From: Leptolyngbya sp. PCC 7375
GTDB taxonomy: Bacteria; Cyanobacteriota; Cyanobacteriia; Phormidesmidales; Phormidesmidaceae
Assembly (NCBI RefSeq): GCF_000316115.1
Contig: NZ_JH993797.1
Span: forward strand, 4,822,486 to 4,886,485
Length of the DNA: 64,000 bases
Direction of reading: 5' to 3'
A program made the position numbers and the translations under genes. Below, one piece after another: positions 7,690 through 17,182 of the stretch. Under the pieces are notes generated by a model. That model was not told the origin of the DNA and ran no database searches. It worked only from the letters and a program-made list of their open reading frames with translations. Each line of letters begins with the position of its first letter. The stretch's first letter is position 1.

Positions 7690-9582
7690 ATGCTCATTGA
7701 TCAAACACGTACCCTCGGCACAAATAGAACGTTTGTAATACACAAAGATTTAAACAGTTTTCGACTAGCCTTAATTGCCCTCGCCATAGTGCCATGCATA
7801 GGTACCCCTGCTTGGGGCCAAACATCTCCTACCAACGCACTACTCCCAAACCACAACGTACTTACCCAAAATCCATCACCCACCAATCCGCCAACCCTGC
7901 GAGATCAAGATGTCATCCCTCGCGACACCGAACCATTTCGTGACCTAGAGCCTGCCGCCCCACTGCCGCCACCCGAGGACCTATTGCCAAGAATTGACCC
8001 ATCTCCACCAGATGACGCGTTCTCGGGTAGTGCTGAAACACTTTGTGTCAAAGGTTTTCAGGTAAGAGACAGCACCGTTTTTGAAGAGAATGCGCTAAAT
8101 GATGCCATTGAAGCAGCCTTTGCAGAGGATGCAACCATTCCAGCAATCAACGCATCGGTCGATTGCCAGGGCGGACGACGACTCACCTTTTCTCAGATAT
8201 TGCTCGCCCGCTCAGCTGTGACTCAGTTATATCTGGATAATGACTACGCCACCTCTGGAGCCATCATTCCGGCAGATACCCCGTTTATCAACGGCATTGT
8301 CACCATTCAAGCCGTTGAAGGCCGGTTAGAGGATATTCGAGTTACTGGTAATGAACGTCTTCAATCAGCTTACATTAGTAGCCGGTTGGGCATCGCCGCC
8401 CGCCCACCCCTAAACGTCGCCAACCTATTGGCAGGTCTACAGTTATTACAGCTCAACCCACTGATCGAAACCATTCGCGCCGATCTACAGGCCGGGACAA
8501 CCCCCGGCACCAATCTGCTCGTGGTGGAAGTCACCGAAACCGATAGCTCTTCGTTCACAGTCAACTTCAATAATAATCGCTCCCCGAGTGTGGGCAGCTT
8601 TCGGAGAGGAGTCAGCTTTCAAGAAACCAATCTGCTAGGTTTAGGCGATGCCCTTGCCCTGGGCTATTCCAATACGGATGGCAGCAACGAATTAAACGGT
8701 AGCTATAGCCTGCCCGTCAGCCCTTACAACACTACCCTCACAGCCGCCGCAACCACATCCTTTAACGAGGTAGTCGAATCTCCATTTGAAGTGCTGGATA
8801 TTAGCTCAGAGTCGAGTAACTATAGCCTCGCCCTGCGGCATCCCATTATTGAAACCCCTGAGCACCAATTTGACTTGGAGTTGAGTCTATGGCGGCAGTT
8901 TAGCCAGACTGAGCTAGGCCTCGATGATATTGGCCCATTTCCTTTATCAGACGGTGCCGATGATGAAGGTCGTACGGTAACCTCGGCCCTACGGTTTGCC
9001 CAAACCTGGTCCCAGCGGAACACCAAGCAGGTGGTTTCGTTGCGATCGCAATTCAGCCTTGGTCTCGGCAACTTTCTCGATGGCACCCTCAATAGCGATC
9101 CAGAGCTTCCCGATAATTCCTTTTTCTCCTGGCAAGGCCAAGGCCAATGGGTACGACGCCTGGGGGAGAATTCTCTTTTTTTATTGCGGGGGAGCGTTCA
9201 GCTCACCGATGATAATCTGCTGTCATCAGAAGAGTTTGGCTTAGGAGGACAGGGTACCGTACGCGGCTATCGCCAAGAAGAACTGTTAACGGATCGGGGT
9301 GTCCAAGCCTCTGCCGAAGCCCGATTTCCCATTCTACGCATCGCCAAAGTAGACGGTGTCTTACAAATCACGCCATTTGTAGATTTTGGCCATGGCTGGA
9401 ATGTAGATGGAGAAAATCCCGACCCCAATACCCTGGTGGGCATCGGCACAGGCCTCCTCTGGCAACAGCCTAATGTTAGCGCCCGTTTAGACTGGGGCAT
9501 TCCTTTAATCTCAGCCTCAGATGGTAATGATAGTTTGCAAGAAAGCGGTGTTTATTTTTCCATTAGCTACTCTTTTTTATAG
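7690..9582 (+). CDS. TpsB: ShlB/FhaC-type outer-membrane transporter
   Basis: A 630-residue protein from ATG 7690 (the frame runs up to TTG 7648 without a better start). It has a signal peptide (to GTPAWGQ), a proline-rich periplasmic linker (about 45-105), two POTRA domains (first starting ETLCVKGFQV, second containing GRLEDIRVTGNERLQ), and a C-terminal beta-barrel whose L6 region has the VRGYRQEE motif of Omp85/TpsB pores. The last strand ends YFSISYSFL. It secretes the adjacent TpsA across the outer membrane by recognising its N-terminal TPS domain. It is followed after 49 bases by the CHAT gene on the same strand. Confidence 0.93.
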   Translation: MLIDQTRTLGTNRTFVIHKDLNSFRLALIALAIVPCIGTPAWGQTSPTNALLPNHNVLTQNPSPTNPPTLRDQDVIPRDTEPFRDLEPAAPLPPPEDLLPRIDPSPPDDAFSGSAETLCVKGFQVRDSTVFEENALNDAIEAAFAEDATIPAINASVDCQGGRRLTFSQILLARSAVTQLYLDNDYATSGAIIPADTPFINGIVTIQAVEGRLEDIRVTGNERLQSAYISSRLGIAARPPLNVANLLAGLQLLQLNPLIETIRADLQAGTTPGTNLLVVEVTETDSSSFTVNFNNNRSPSVGSFRRGVSFQETNLLGLGDALALGYSNTDGSNELNGSYSLPVSPYNTTLTAAATTSFNEVVESPFEVLDISSESSNYSLALRHPIIETPEHQFDLELSLWRQFSQTELGLDDIGPFPLSDGADDEGRTVTSALRFAQTWSQRNTKQVVSLRSQFSLGLGNFLDGTLNSDPELPDNSFFSWQGQGQWVRRLGENSLFLLRGSVQLTDDNLLSSEEFGLGGQGTVRGYRQEELLTDRGVQASAEARFPILRIAKVDGVLQITPFVDFGHGWNVDGENPDPNTLVGIGTGLLWQQPNVSARLDWGIPLISASDGNDSLQESGVYFSISYSFL

Positions 9583-9631
9583 AGATTACTAGAGTGTGTT
9601 CATTAGACCTGTTGTAACGAGTTGAGAAGCG

Positions 9632-12538
9632 ATGGCCATGGCAAACCTGCGATACGTACTCATTGGCTGTTTGGTCCTATGGCTAACCCTAGGCACAGGA
9701 CACACCGCCGCCCAACTAACGGGTAATGGGAACAGCGAACAGGGAGTCATCAACTGCACTATTGCCGACAGCGATTTATCCCTGTCCCAGGCTCAAACCC
9801 TCTATGAATCAGGCTGCTATAACGCTGCGGCCACTGTTTTAGAAACGGTCAGTCAACAGGGTGACCCTATCAACCAAGCCATTGCCCTGAGTAACCTATC
9901 GCTAACCCATCAACAGCTGGGTAATTGGCAGCTGGCTACTGACGCCCTGAAGATGGCGTTTGAGCGTATCGAGGCGGCCAATGCTGACCATCAAGCGGCT
10001 ATTCAAGCCCAGGCTTTTGATGTGCAGGGACAGTTGCAACTGGCTAGGGGCCAAGCAGCAGCAGCGGCCACCAGTTGGGAACAAGCGGCTCAGCTCTATA
10101 CCCAGCTCAATCAGCCTAATCGGGCAGCGCTAAGCCATATTAAACAGGCCCGTTCACTCCAAACCCTGGGCTTATTTCAGCAGGTCAAGGTTATCCTGGT
10201 GGATGTGGCAGCATCCTTGCGGGATCAACCAACCTCAGAAGGGAGCGAGAAGGCGATCGCACTGCGTCAGCTAGCCGATGTCCTGTGGATGACAGGTTCC
10301 TCAGAAATCTCTCTCGATCAGAGCGGCTCTTCTAACGAACAACACACACGCTCAGTACAATCTTTGCTTAAAGAGAGTTTAAACATTGGCCGAGGGTTAA
10401 ATCGAACAGATATTGCAGCCGCTGCGACATTAAGCTTGGGCAATTTTTATCGTCACCAATTTTTTAAAGATATTAGTCAACCCACCATTGACCATCAGAA
10501 AGCGTATAAAAATTTCTCAAACACCCTATTCATCTATGACCAGGTGATCAATGAGACGAGTCATCGTCCATTAGCATTGCAAGCGCTTCTCAATCAGCTG
10601 AGTTTCAAGGTCAATGCTGATAGTCGTGACTGGCTGGCTGAGGCTAAAGGGTTATCCAAAGATCAGACACGCGAGCTACAAACAGCGCTTGAGCCAGCAA
10701 CATTGCAAGCGTCCTATGACACCGCTAAGACGCAGCTCGGCATACTTAAGCCCGGAAGACAGGCTGTCTACGCCCACGTAAACCTGGCAGAGAGCTTAAT
10801 AAAATGGCAACAAATGAAATGGCAACAGAATCAGCCATTGGCCATTGATGGCACAGAAATCTTAGCCTTGCTAAAAACTGCAGAAGCCCAGGCGAGACAG
10901 CTAGACGATAAACGGGCTTTATCCTATGTTTTGGGTCATCAAGGCCAGCTTTATGGCCTGTATCGTAAAGATTCTCAAGAGCCTCGGCAAAACGCCTATC
11001 TAGAAACTGCCACCATTCTGACACGGCAGGCCCTATCCCAAGCCCAAGCCATCGGGGCTCGGGATATTAGCTATCAGTGGCAGCATCAGCTGGGGCGATT
11101 GTTAACGGCACAAGGGGATAGAGACGGTGCGATCTCAGCCTACAAAGGTGCGTTTGACACGCTGCAAACTCTCCGCTCTGATTTGATCGCCGTCAATTCC
11201 GATCAGCGCTTTTACTTTAGGGACAACATTGAACCCATCTATCGTGAGTTGGTAGCACTGCTTTTACCCCCTACCAGGCCTCAACAAAGCAAAGCTAATG
11301 TTGGTAGAATTCAACCGTCTCAACAAGATCTGGACCTGGTGCGAAAGGTCATGGATGCCCTGCAAGTGGCGGAACTGGAGAACTTTTTCCAAGCTGCCTG
11401 TGTCGACACCACCACCGAACTGGGTAAAACCCTACAGCCAGGAGATGCAGGCATATACCCAATTTTGCTCGACCACCGGTTAGAAGTGGTCTTGCAGCTG
11501 CCCATTGTCGATAAAACAGTCAAGCAGGCCAACCCGACATCAGAACTAACCGAGGATTATACCCTTCAACGTTTCTCCAGCGATGTAGAGAAGACAGATA
11601 TTGAACAATTACTAAGTCAAATTCGCAGAAACTTAGATTCCTCTAATCCAGGAGCCGTGCGACAACTTGAACGTGCTAGTGAACAGCTGTACACCTACCT
11701 ATTTGAAGCAACTGAGAGTGGCCCCCAGACAAAGCCTCAAACCCTGGCAATCGCCTTGGAAAATACCCTTGCCAAGGGTTCATCTAAAACGCTGGTCTTT
11801 GTTTTAGATGGCCCATTTCGGGCAATTCCCCTTGGGGTTTTGTACGACGGTGAGAACTATTTGCTTGAGAAATATGCGATCGCACTCAATCTAGGAATCG
11901 AAGTGCGAGAGTCAACCACGTTACCCAACGGTCCTGACTTAAAAGTTCTAGCCGCTGGTGTAAGCAACCCGCCCATCCCATTTGAAGACTATGTCCTCCC
12001 CAATGTCACTGCTGAATTAGAAAAAATCCAAACGAGTGGAGCCTCTGTCAAGTTATTGCAAGAAGAGGACTTTACCCGAGAGACCTTTAACCAGCAGTTA
12101 AATGATGCCAACTATCAGATTGTGCATCTCGCCACCCATGGTCAATTTGCCTCAAATCGAGAAGACACCTATATTCTGGCCGACGATGAACGCCTTCCAG
12201 TCGATGAGTTAAATGCCCTATTTCGCAATACCCAAGCCATTCAAAACCCCATTGAGTTGATTATCTTTAGCGCTTGTCGTACCGCCACTGGTGATAATCG
12301 AGCTGTGCTGGGGTTAGCTGGAGCCACGGTGCAGTCTGGTGCCCGTAGTGCGATCGCTGCCCTATGGAGTGTAGATGATGCCGCTAGCGTCCCCTTCGCT
12401 GAGGCCTTTTATCAGCATCTAGAACAACCCGAGACCAGTCGTGCCGTTGCTCTGCAACAGGCTCAGCTAACGTTAAAAACCGAGTACACGACACCTAGAT
12501 ATTGGGCTCCCTATGTGCTGGTAGGCAGTTGGCGTTAG
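9632..12538 (+). CDS. Exported TPR-CHAT protein (caspase-like protease fold)
   Basis: A 968-residue protein. It begins with a signal peptide (hydrophobic residues about 8-25, then GHTAAQLT), continues with TPR-like helical repeats (about 40-560) and ends in a CHAT domain (about 680-968). The catalytic pair expected for the caspase/gingipain fold is intact: His836 in VHLATHGQF and Cys882 in FSACRTATGD, followed by AGATVQSGARSAIAALWSVDD. A CHAT protein with a signal peptide points to a periplasmic or surface role, not the cytoplasmic effector role known from Craspase. Its position directly after tpsA-tpsB suggests it may mature or police the secreted protein. It is convergent with the DUF928 gene, 22 bases away. 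Confidence 0.88.
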   Translation: MAMANLRYVLIGCLVLWLTLGTGHTAAQLTGNGNSEQGVINCTIADSDLSLSQAQTLYESGCYNAAATVLETVSQQGDPINQAIALSNLSLTHQQLGNWQLATDALKMAFERIEAANADHQAAIQAQAFDVQGQLQLARGQAAAAATSWEQAAQLYTQLNQPNRAALSHIKQARSLQTLGLFQQVKVILVDVAASLRDQPTSEGSEKAIALRQLADVLWMTGSSEISLDQSGSSNEQHTRSVQSLLKESLNIGRGLNRTDIAAAATLSLGNFYRHQFFKDISQPTIDHQKAYKNFSNTLFIYDQVINETSHRPLALQALLNQLSFKVNADSRDWLAEAKGLSKDQTRELQTALEPATLQASYDTAKTQLGILKPGRQAVYAHVNLAESLIKWQQMKWQQNQPLAIDGTEILALLKTAEAQARQLDDKRALSYVLGHQGQLYGLYRKDSQEPRQNAYLETATILTRQALSQAQAIGARDISYQWQHQLGRLLTAQGDRDGAISAYKGAFDTLQTLRSDLIAVNSDQRFYFRDNIEPIYRELVALLLPPTRPQQSKANVGRIQPSQQDLDLVRKVMDALQVAELENFFQAACVDTTTELGKTLQPGDAGIYPILLDHRLEVVLQLPIVDKTVKQANPTSELTEDYTLQRFSSDVEKTDIEQLLSQIRRNLDSSNPGAVRQLERASEQLYTYLFEATESGPQTKPQTLAIALENTLAKGSSKTLVFVLDGPFRAIPLGVLYDGENYLLEKYAIALNLGIEVRESTTLPNGPDLKVLAAGVSNPPIPFEDYVLPNVTAELEKIQTSGASVKLLQEEDFTRETFNQQLNDANYQIVHLATHGQFASNREDTYILADDERLPVDELNALFRNTQAIQNPIELIIFSACRTATGDNRAVLGLAGATVQSGARSAIAALWSVDDAASVPFAEAFYQHLEQPETSRAVALQQAQLTLKTEYTTPRYWAPYVLVGSWR

Positions 12539-12560
12539 GCACAATCTCCTGAGGGATTAT

Positions 12561-13490
12561 TTACTCAGCTAAGGGAGCCAGCCCTGGAATTAGCTGAAGA
12601 TCAACCGTTTCATCTGTCAGGCCAAAATACCCTAAAAACTCAGACCACTCGTCTGGATACTGATCGCGGTGGGCAATTAACTGGGCAACCATGTCGTACC
12701 AGATACCATGCTCTAGATAAACAGAATAATCGTCAGAGGACGACGAGATTGCAGCACCAGAGGTGAGTGAAATCAGTCCGCTCACCTCCTGCAATGTTCT
12801 GGCACCATCCGCACCTTCACCCCGACAGCGCAAGGCAACCGTCCAGTAATACACACGATTGGGTTGCAGACCAGGTTGCGACTCAGGCAGCGTAATGGTC
12901 ACTAGGCCAGGATTTTGCGGAAGTTCTAGGGATAGACGTTCCACTAAGAATTGCCGATTCTCATCGTCATTATCTGCAATCGAGAGTTCCAGGATAGCTG
13001 TATCTTCTATGTTGGAAAAAGGCACATATAGGCCAAAGCGGGGATGGGCATTTAAGGTTTTCCCCTCCAACAATATTTCTTGAGCAGAAGATGTTGGATC
13101 AGGAGCCGTTGTTGCGGGTGCAAATGCGACTAGAACCGGAGGCTCTTCAGGGTTCGCTGAGGACTCAGGAGATTGTGCCATCGTCTCCTCGCTAGTCTCA
13201 GTGTCTTCAGACGTGACGGCATCATCTTCAAACAGATCATCTATCGATGGAGTATTGACAATAGCCTGACCAACACTTGGCGTTGGCACCTCACAAATAT
13301 CCCGAGTGCCCCCACCTCGACGGGTACCTGTTGCATTACCCAACTCAGAATTAGGCCGAAAAATGGAGGTGATTCGGTCAATCAAACCTGCTTGGGCGGG
13401 CGACACCATCGTCAAGGGTAGCGTTAGGCTTAACCCTATGCTGAGCAGGCTTTTAAGCTTTTGCGTAGATTGCGATGGCGGTCGATTCAT
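12561..13490 (-). CDS. DUF928 exported protein
   Basis: A 309-residue protein with a signal peptide (ending SPAQAG), the DUF928 N-terminal signature TGTRRGGGTRDIC at about residues 55-67, an acidic low-complexity insert (about 80-125) and the DUF928 core (AHPRFGLYVPFSN, LELSIAD, and YYWTVALRCRG). DUF928 proteins occur almost only in cyanobacteria, commonly beside CHAT, CHASE2 and TPS genes. Their biochemical function is unknown. It lies 82 bases downstream of the TIR-CHASE2 gene on the same strand and is likely co-transcribed with it. Confidence 0.85.
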   Translation of the reverse strand: MNRPPSQSTQKLKSLLSIGLSLTLPLTMVSPAQAGLIDRITSIFRPNSELGNATGTRRGGGTRDICEVPTPSVGQAIVNTPSIDDLFEDDAVTSEDTETSEETMAQSPESSANPEEPPVLVAFAPATTAPDPTSSAQEILLEGKTLNAHPRFGLYVPFSNIEDTAILELSIADNDDENRQFLVERLSLELPQNPGLVTITLPESQPGLQPNRVYYWTVALRCRGEGADGARTLQEVSGLISLTSGAAISSSSDDYSVYLEHGIWYDMVAQLIAHRDQYPDEWSEFLGYFGLTDETVDLQLIPGLAPLAE

Positions 13491-13572
13491 CTAGATGTCT
13501 CCCTGCACTGATAAAGCCACTGTCTAATCAATGCTAATTAAGACTAGAGCACCATTAATTACAGTTGATCAA

Positions 13573-16500
13573 TCAGACTTTCCGCAAGCGATAGTTGCAA
13601 TAAAGAATGACGCTACCGGTGACTAATAAGGCTGAGAGCGCAGGCACCATGGGTAAAAATCCCGCTAAGGTAATCATCACTCCCCAGCTGAGTACATAGA
13701 TTACTAAAACACCCCCCCCCATGGCTAACACCAGGGGTAGCGGACGATAAAATCCCCATGCGATTAAGCCACCTAAGGCTGACCAAGCAACAATCCACAG
13801 CACTTCTCTATCCAACGGTAGCCACCAAATTAATGGTCGATCATCTAAGGCAGCGCTAATCAACTGACTTGCCATTTGTCCATGGATAATGACACCAGGC
13901 ATATCCTGATAGGCCGTATTCCAAGCATCAGCGTTTTCTGAGAGATCAGTAATGCCGATCAGGACAATGCGATCGCGAATCAGGTCAGGATCAAGATCTC
14001 CCTCTAACACATCTTGCAAGGGTATTGACGCAGCAAACTTTTCAGGGTGACCATCCACGGTGCGAAAGTTAAGCAGTGTCTGGTACCCCTTGAGGTTCGT
14101 AGAGCCAAAATATAAGCCAGCTGCGCGACCTCCTGGCCTCAGCTGTGGCACCCCGACATCACCAACCTGCATGCTGTGAGGTTGCAGAAATATACTGCCA
14201 TTCTGCCCATAGGACGCAGGGGCGGTAAACGCCACCCCTTCACCTTCTAAATAACGACGGGCCAGGGTTAAGCTAAAAGCCTGTTGCACATCACAAAATT
14301 CAGCATCTTCTGTTTTCCATAGATAATGGCGACGCACCCGCAGATCCCCATCATCAAGCAAATCGTTAAACCCAATGCGATTCGGATAATCTTGAGGCGA
14401 AACCTCATAAATGGGATGGAAACCCTGTAAATCAGGATCGTCAGGTTGACCTGCTGCTGCTAACGCATCGGCCTCCCCTGCTTGGGCTTTACAAATACCG
14501 ATCAAGTTTTCAGTGTTGCGTAGTTTCTGGGCAAGTCTAGGCAGATCAGTTTGAAAATCTCGATAAAAATCCAAGCCAATTAACCTGGGAGAATAGGCTT
14601 CTAATTTGTCTAAGACATCTAATAATGCTTGATCTGGAATCGTACCAATCCCAGGCTGATAGTCTTTATTAACTAGCTTATCTCGCAAATATTTACCACT
14701 ACTGGTATCCACTTCAATTAATGTAAACCGGTCATCTAGCTTTTCATCAGGGCGCTGCCGTAGCAAATGATCATAGACCGCTAAATCAATAGGTTGAAAC
14801 AGACCGACCATACGGGCAAACGCCACCACTAAACCAGTCGCTGTACTCCATAAAGCAACAGAAATAGGCCGAACTCTTCGTAATGGCAATTCCCGACTGG
14901 CCTTGATATAGCGACATTGTAGCTCTGTTGGTTGAGGTGTATTTTGATGTGCCTGGCTCAACCAGGCTTCAGCAGCCGTTAGCCGTCGTCCCCGCAACAA
15001 AAAGCCATCATCTTGATTTTCTTGTTTCCACTCTGTCGCCTTAATCAGCAGATGCGTGTGCTCACGAGTATGTTGAGGATTACTTTCAAGGGCACGATAG
15101 AGTCGACCAAAGTTACTTAAAAAATCCCCATCCTGCTGTCTAAAATCAAACTGTGGAAACTCTTTTAGGGATGCAGGCAACCCAGTATCTTGGGTTTCTC
15201 CATAAAGAATCACTAAAAGTCGTTTATTAAAAGCCAGTGCATGATCAATAATGCTCTTACATTTGGCTGAAGCAACTGCATCTGGCGACAGAATATAGAC
15301 AATATTTTCAGACGCCGTAATCCCGGCCTTGAGCTCTTCTGCAAAGTCTGACTCAGGCACCACACTTTCTTGCTCAAACCAGGTGGACTGCCCTTGCACC
15401 TGTAGTGTTTCATTTAATTTTCGGGCAAAGTCCAGATCGGCTAAAGCCGACGCAATAAAAACATCCAAAGTCACATCCGGTGACTGTTGCGCACTCGCCT
15501 CCACAAAATCTCTCTGTAGCGCAGTTGGGCCATATAGTGGCCGCTGGTTAGCCAGCTTAAGCCAGGTCACATAGTGGCTAACGCTATGGCCCTTTAACAA
15601 AATACTGGGATTATCTTCTTGGCGTTGCCACTTCAGTGCTTTTACTAATAAAGTCTTATGCTCTTCATGGTAGGTAGCCTCATGTTTGAGCACCTGCAAG
15701 AGCTGACTCTCATCTAACAAGTAATCTTCTTCTCTGACATTATCCGTCAGATCAATGTATTGTATGGCGCGTATCACCTCTGGAATCTGCGCAATATCTG
15801 TGGGGCAGGCCAGAATTGGAATAATCCGCTTATGTAACGATAGCGCATAGTTCAGCTCATCTTGGCAGTATTTAGACACCATCGCCTCAGGTGAAATCAT
15901 ATAAATGAGATTATCCGCTTGCTCAATACCATGGTGGATCGCCGCTAGAAAGTCTTCCCCGGTAACAATATCGGTACGACTAGTCCATACTGTAAATGCT
16001 TTTTGAGTGAGACTACGACGAATTTTGGTGGCATTTTCCCCATCTTCCTCTGCATAGGAGAGGAAAACCTGACACATCAAATTTTGGGTGTTTTTGATGC
16101 TCTGGGTAATAAATTCACAGTGCAATTCTGACGGTTCACAAGATACTAATTCATTATTGCGAGTCAACCACTCTGTGGCCGTTTGGCAGGTTTTTCCTGT
16201 GAGGAGATAGCGTGTCTGGCTCTGGTGATCTAACCATGTCAATGCCTGATTGAGCAGTTGGGTATGCTGTTGCACATAGCCAATTTCTGTTTTGAGTAAG
16301 GCGACCAAATCTTGTAGTGCTAGCTCAAAATCATTTTTGTCTTCTTGAAAAAATGCCCAGTTAAGCTTTTTAATCGCTGGGTGCATATTGGGATAACAAG
16401 AGTGTCGTCCCTCAGCTTGATACTGCAACCAATCCTGTTCTGTTCCCTGTAGGTTCCTTTGTTGCCAAGTCTCGCGTGATATTTCATCGACATGTAACAA

Positions 16501-16773
16501 TGGAAGAATCCGTTTTTTAAACTGGAGTGCTCGTTCAAGTTCTAAGCCACAATATTTCGAGTTGACGGCATGGGGAGAAATTATAAAGAGAACATTGTGC
16601 GCCTTATGCAGACTTTGATCAATGTATTTTTGAAAGTCAACACCTAGGGGGATATCGTTTAAGTCTAGCCAAACATTAAAGCCTTCTTCTACTAAACGGG
16701 CTTTTAGCTTAATTGCAAATCCTTTACTGTCAGGACGCCCGTAGGAGATGAATACATCTTTGAAGTCTGCCAT
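13573..16773 (-). CDS. Triple TIR-linker protein fused to a CHASE2 sensor
   Basis: A 1066-residue protein from ATG 16773 (MADFKDVFISYGRPD; the frame upstream lacks family features). It has three TIR domains at about residues 4-135, 233-365 and 435-565. Each is followed by the same 60-residue linker (H..LL..A..W...LL.G....A..WL....P....L...FI..S). A membrane helix (about 636-656), a CHASE2 domain (about 660-965) and three C-terminal helices follow. The glutamate used by NADase TIR domains is present in the first (Glu78, YCGLE) and second (Glu306, YCQDE) but replaced by Ile508 in the third (KCKSI). Topology predicts cytoplasmic TIRs and a periplasmic CHASE2 sensor. A G9 tract occurs in the C-terminal helices. 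Signalling output, by NAD cleavage or scaffolding, is inferred. Confidence 0.9.
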   Translation of the reverse strand: MADFKDVFISYGRPDSKGFAIKLKARLVEEGFNVWLDLNDIPLGVDFQKYIDQSLHKAHNVLFIISPHAVNSKYCGLELERALQFKKRILPLLHVDEISRETWQQRNLQGTEQDWLQYQAEGRHSCYPNMHPAIKKLNWAFFQEDKNDFELALQDLVALLKTEIGYVQQHTQLLNQALTWLDHQSQTRYLLTGKTCQTATEWLTRNNELVSCEPSELHCEFITQSIKNTQNLMCQVFLSYAEEDGENATKIRRSLTQKAFTVWTSRTDIVTGEDFLAAIHHGIEQADNLIYMISPEAMVSKYCQDELNYALSLHKRIIPILACPTDIAQIPEVIRAIQYIDLTDNVREEDYLLDESQLLQVLKHEATYHEEHKTLLVKALKWQRQEDNPSILLKGHSVSHYVTWLKLANQRPLYGPTALQRDFVEASAQQSPDVTLDVFIASALADLDFARKLNETLQVQGQSTWFEQESVVPESDFAEELKAGITASENIVYILSPDAVASAKCKSIIDHALAFNKRLLVILYGETQDTGLPASLKEFPQFDFRQQDGDFLSNFGRLYRALESNPQHTREHTHLLIKATEWKQENQDDGFLLRGRRLTAAEAWLSQAHQNTPQPTELQCRYIKASRELPLRRVRPISVALWSTATGLVVAFARMVGLFQPIDLAVYDHLLRQRPDEKLDDRFTLIEVDTSSGKYLRDKLVNKDYQPGIGTIPDQALLDVLDKLEAYSPRLIGLDFYRDFQTDLPRLAQKLRNTENLIGICKAQAGEADALAAAGQPDDPDLQGFHPIYEVSPQDYPNRIGFNDLLDDGDLRVRRHYLWKTEDAEFCDVQQAFSLTLARRYLEGEGVAFTAPASYGQNGSIFLQPHSMQVGDVGVPQLRPGGRAAGLYFGSTNLKGYQTLLNFRTVDGHPEKFAASIPLQDVLEGDLDPDLIRDRIVLIGITDLSENADAWNTAYQDMPGVIIHGQMASQLISAALDDRPLIWWLPLDREVLWIVAWSALGGLIAWGFYRPLPLVLAMGGGVLVIYVLSWGVMITLAGFLPMVPALSALLVTGSVILYCNYRLRKV

Positions 16774-17182
16774 AAACTGTGGCCATAGGGGGAGATACAC
16801 TTTTCTATGGTATCCACAGGGCAAACGGTTGCATTTATGCTGTCAGCTAAGCTTAATCATTAGCAACAAAAGTATCGTTCACGAGGGCCACTGCTTTTTC
16901 AAGCACACCAGCAGCAGGCAAGACGAAGATGTTGGTCTAGGTAATCAAACCATGGAGGCCCGTTTAATGGCTGGGCTTGAATTTGAACTGGGATTGGCAG
17001 GTGAATATTAGTTCACACCTGGCACAGTATCATTGGCCTTGCGCCGGATTAAAGTTGAAAAATTCAGAGAGATTTGAGGCTTACTCCCTAAGGAGACTGC
17101 CAACACTTGTAAAGTTAGCTAATATTTAACGGCTCAGAATAATATTGCCATCTACATTGCCATCTACTCAGGAGCCTGGTCC
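16774..17182. other. Intergenic region between TIR-CHASE2 and MetE-like genes
   Basis: No gene is supported. A weak reading ending MEARLMAGLEFELGLAGEY (to 17011) has no ribosome site or relatives I know. An imperfect inverted repeat AGGTGAA..TTCACACCT lies at about 17000-17022. The divergent promoters of both neighbours must be here, but no consensus stands out. I see no riboswitch fold. Confidence 0.5.

Noticed and set aside
16748..17011. 87-residue frame upstream of the MetE-like gene
   Set aside because: It overlaps the start of the TIR gene in antisense and has no recognisable domain; only its last 20 residues look protein-like.
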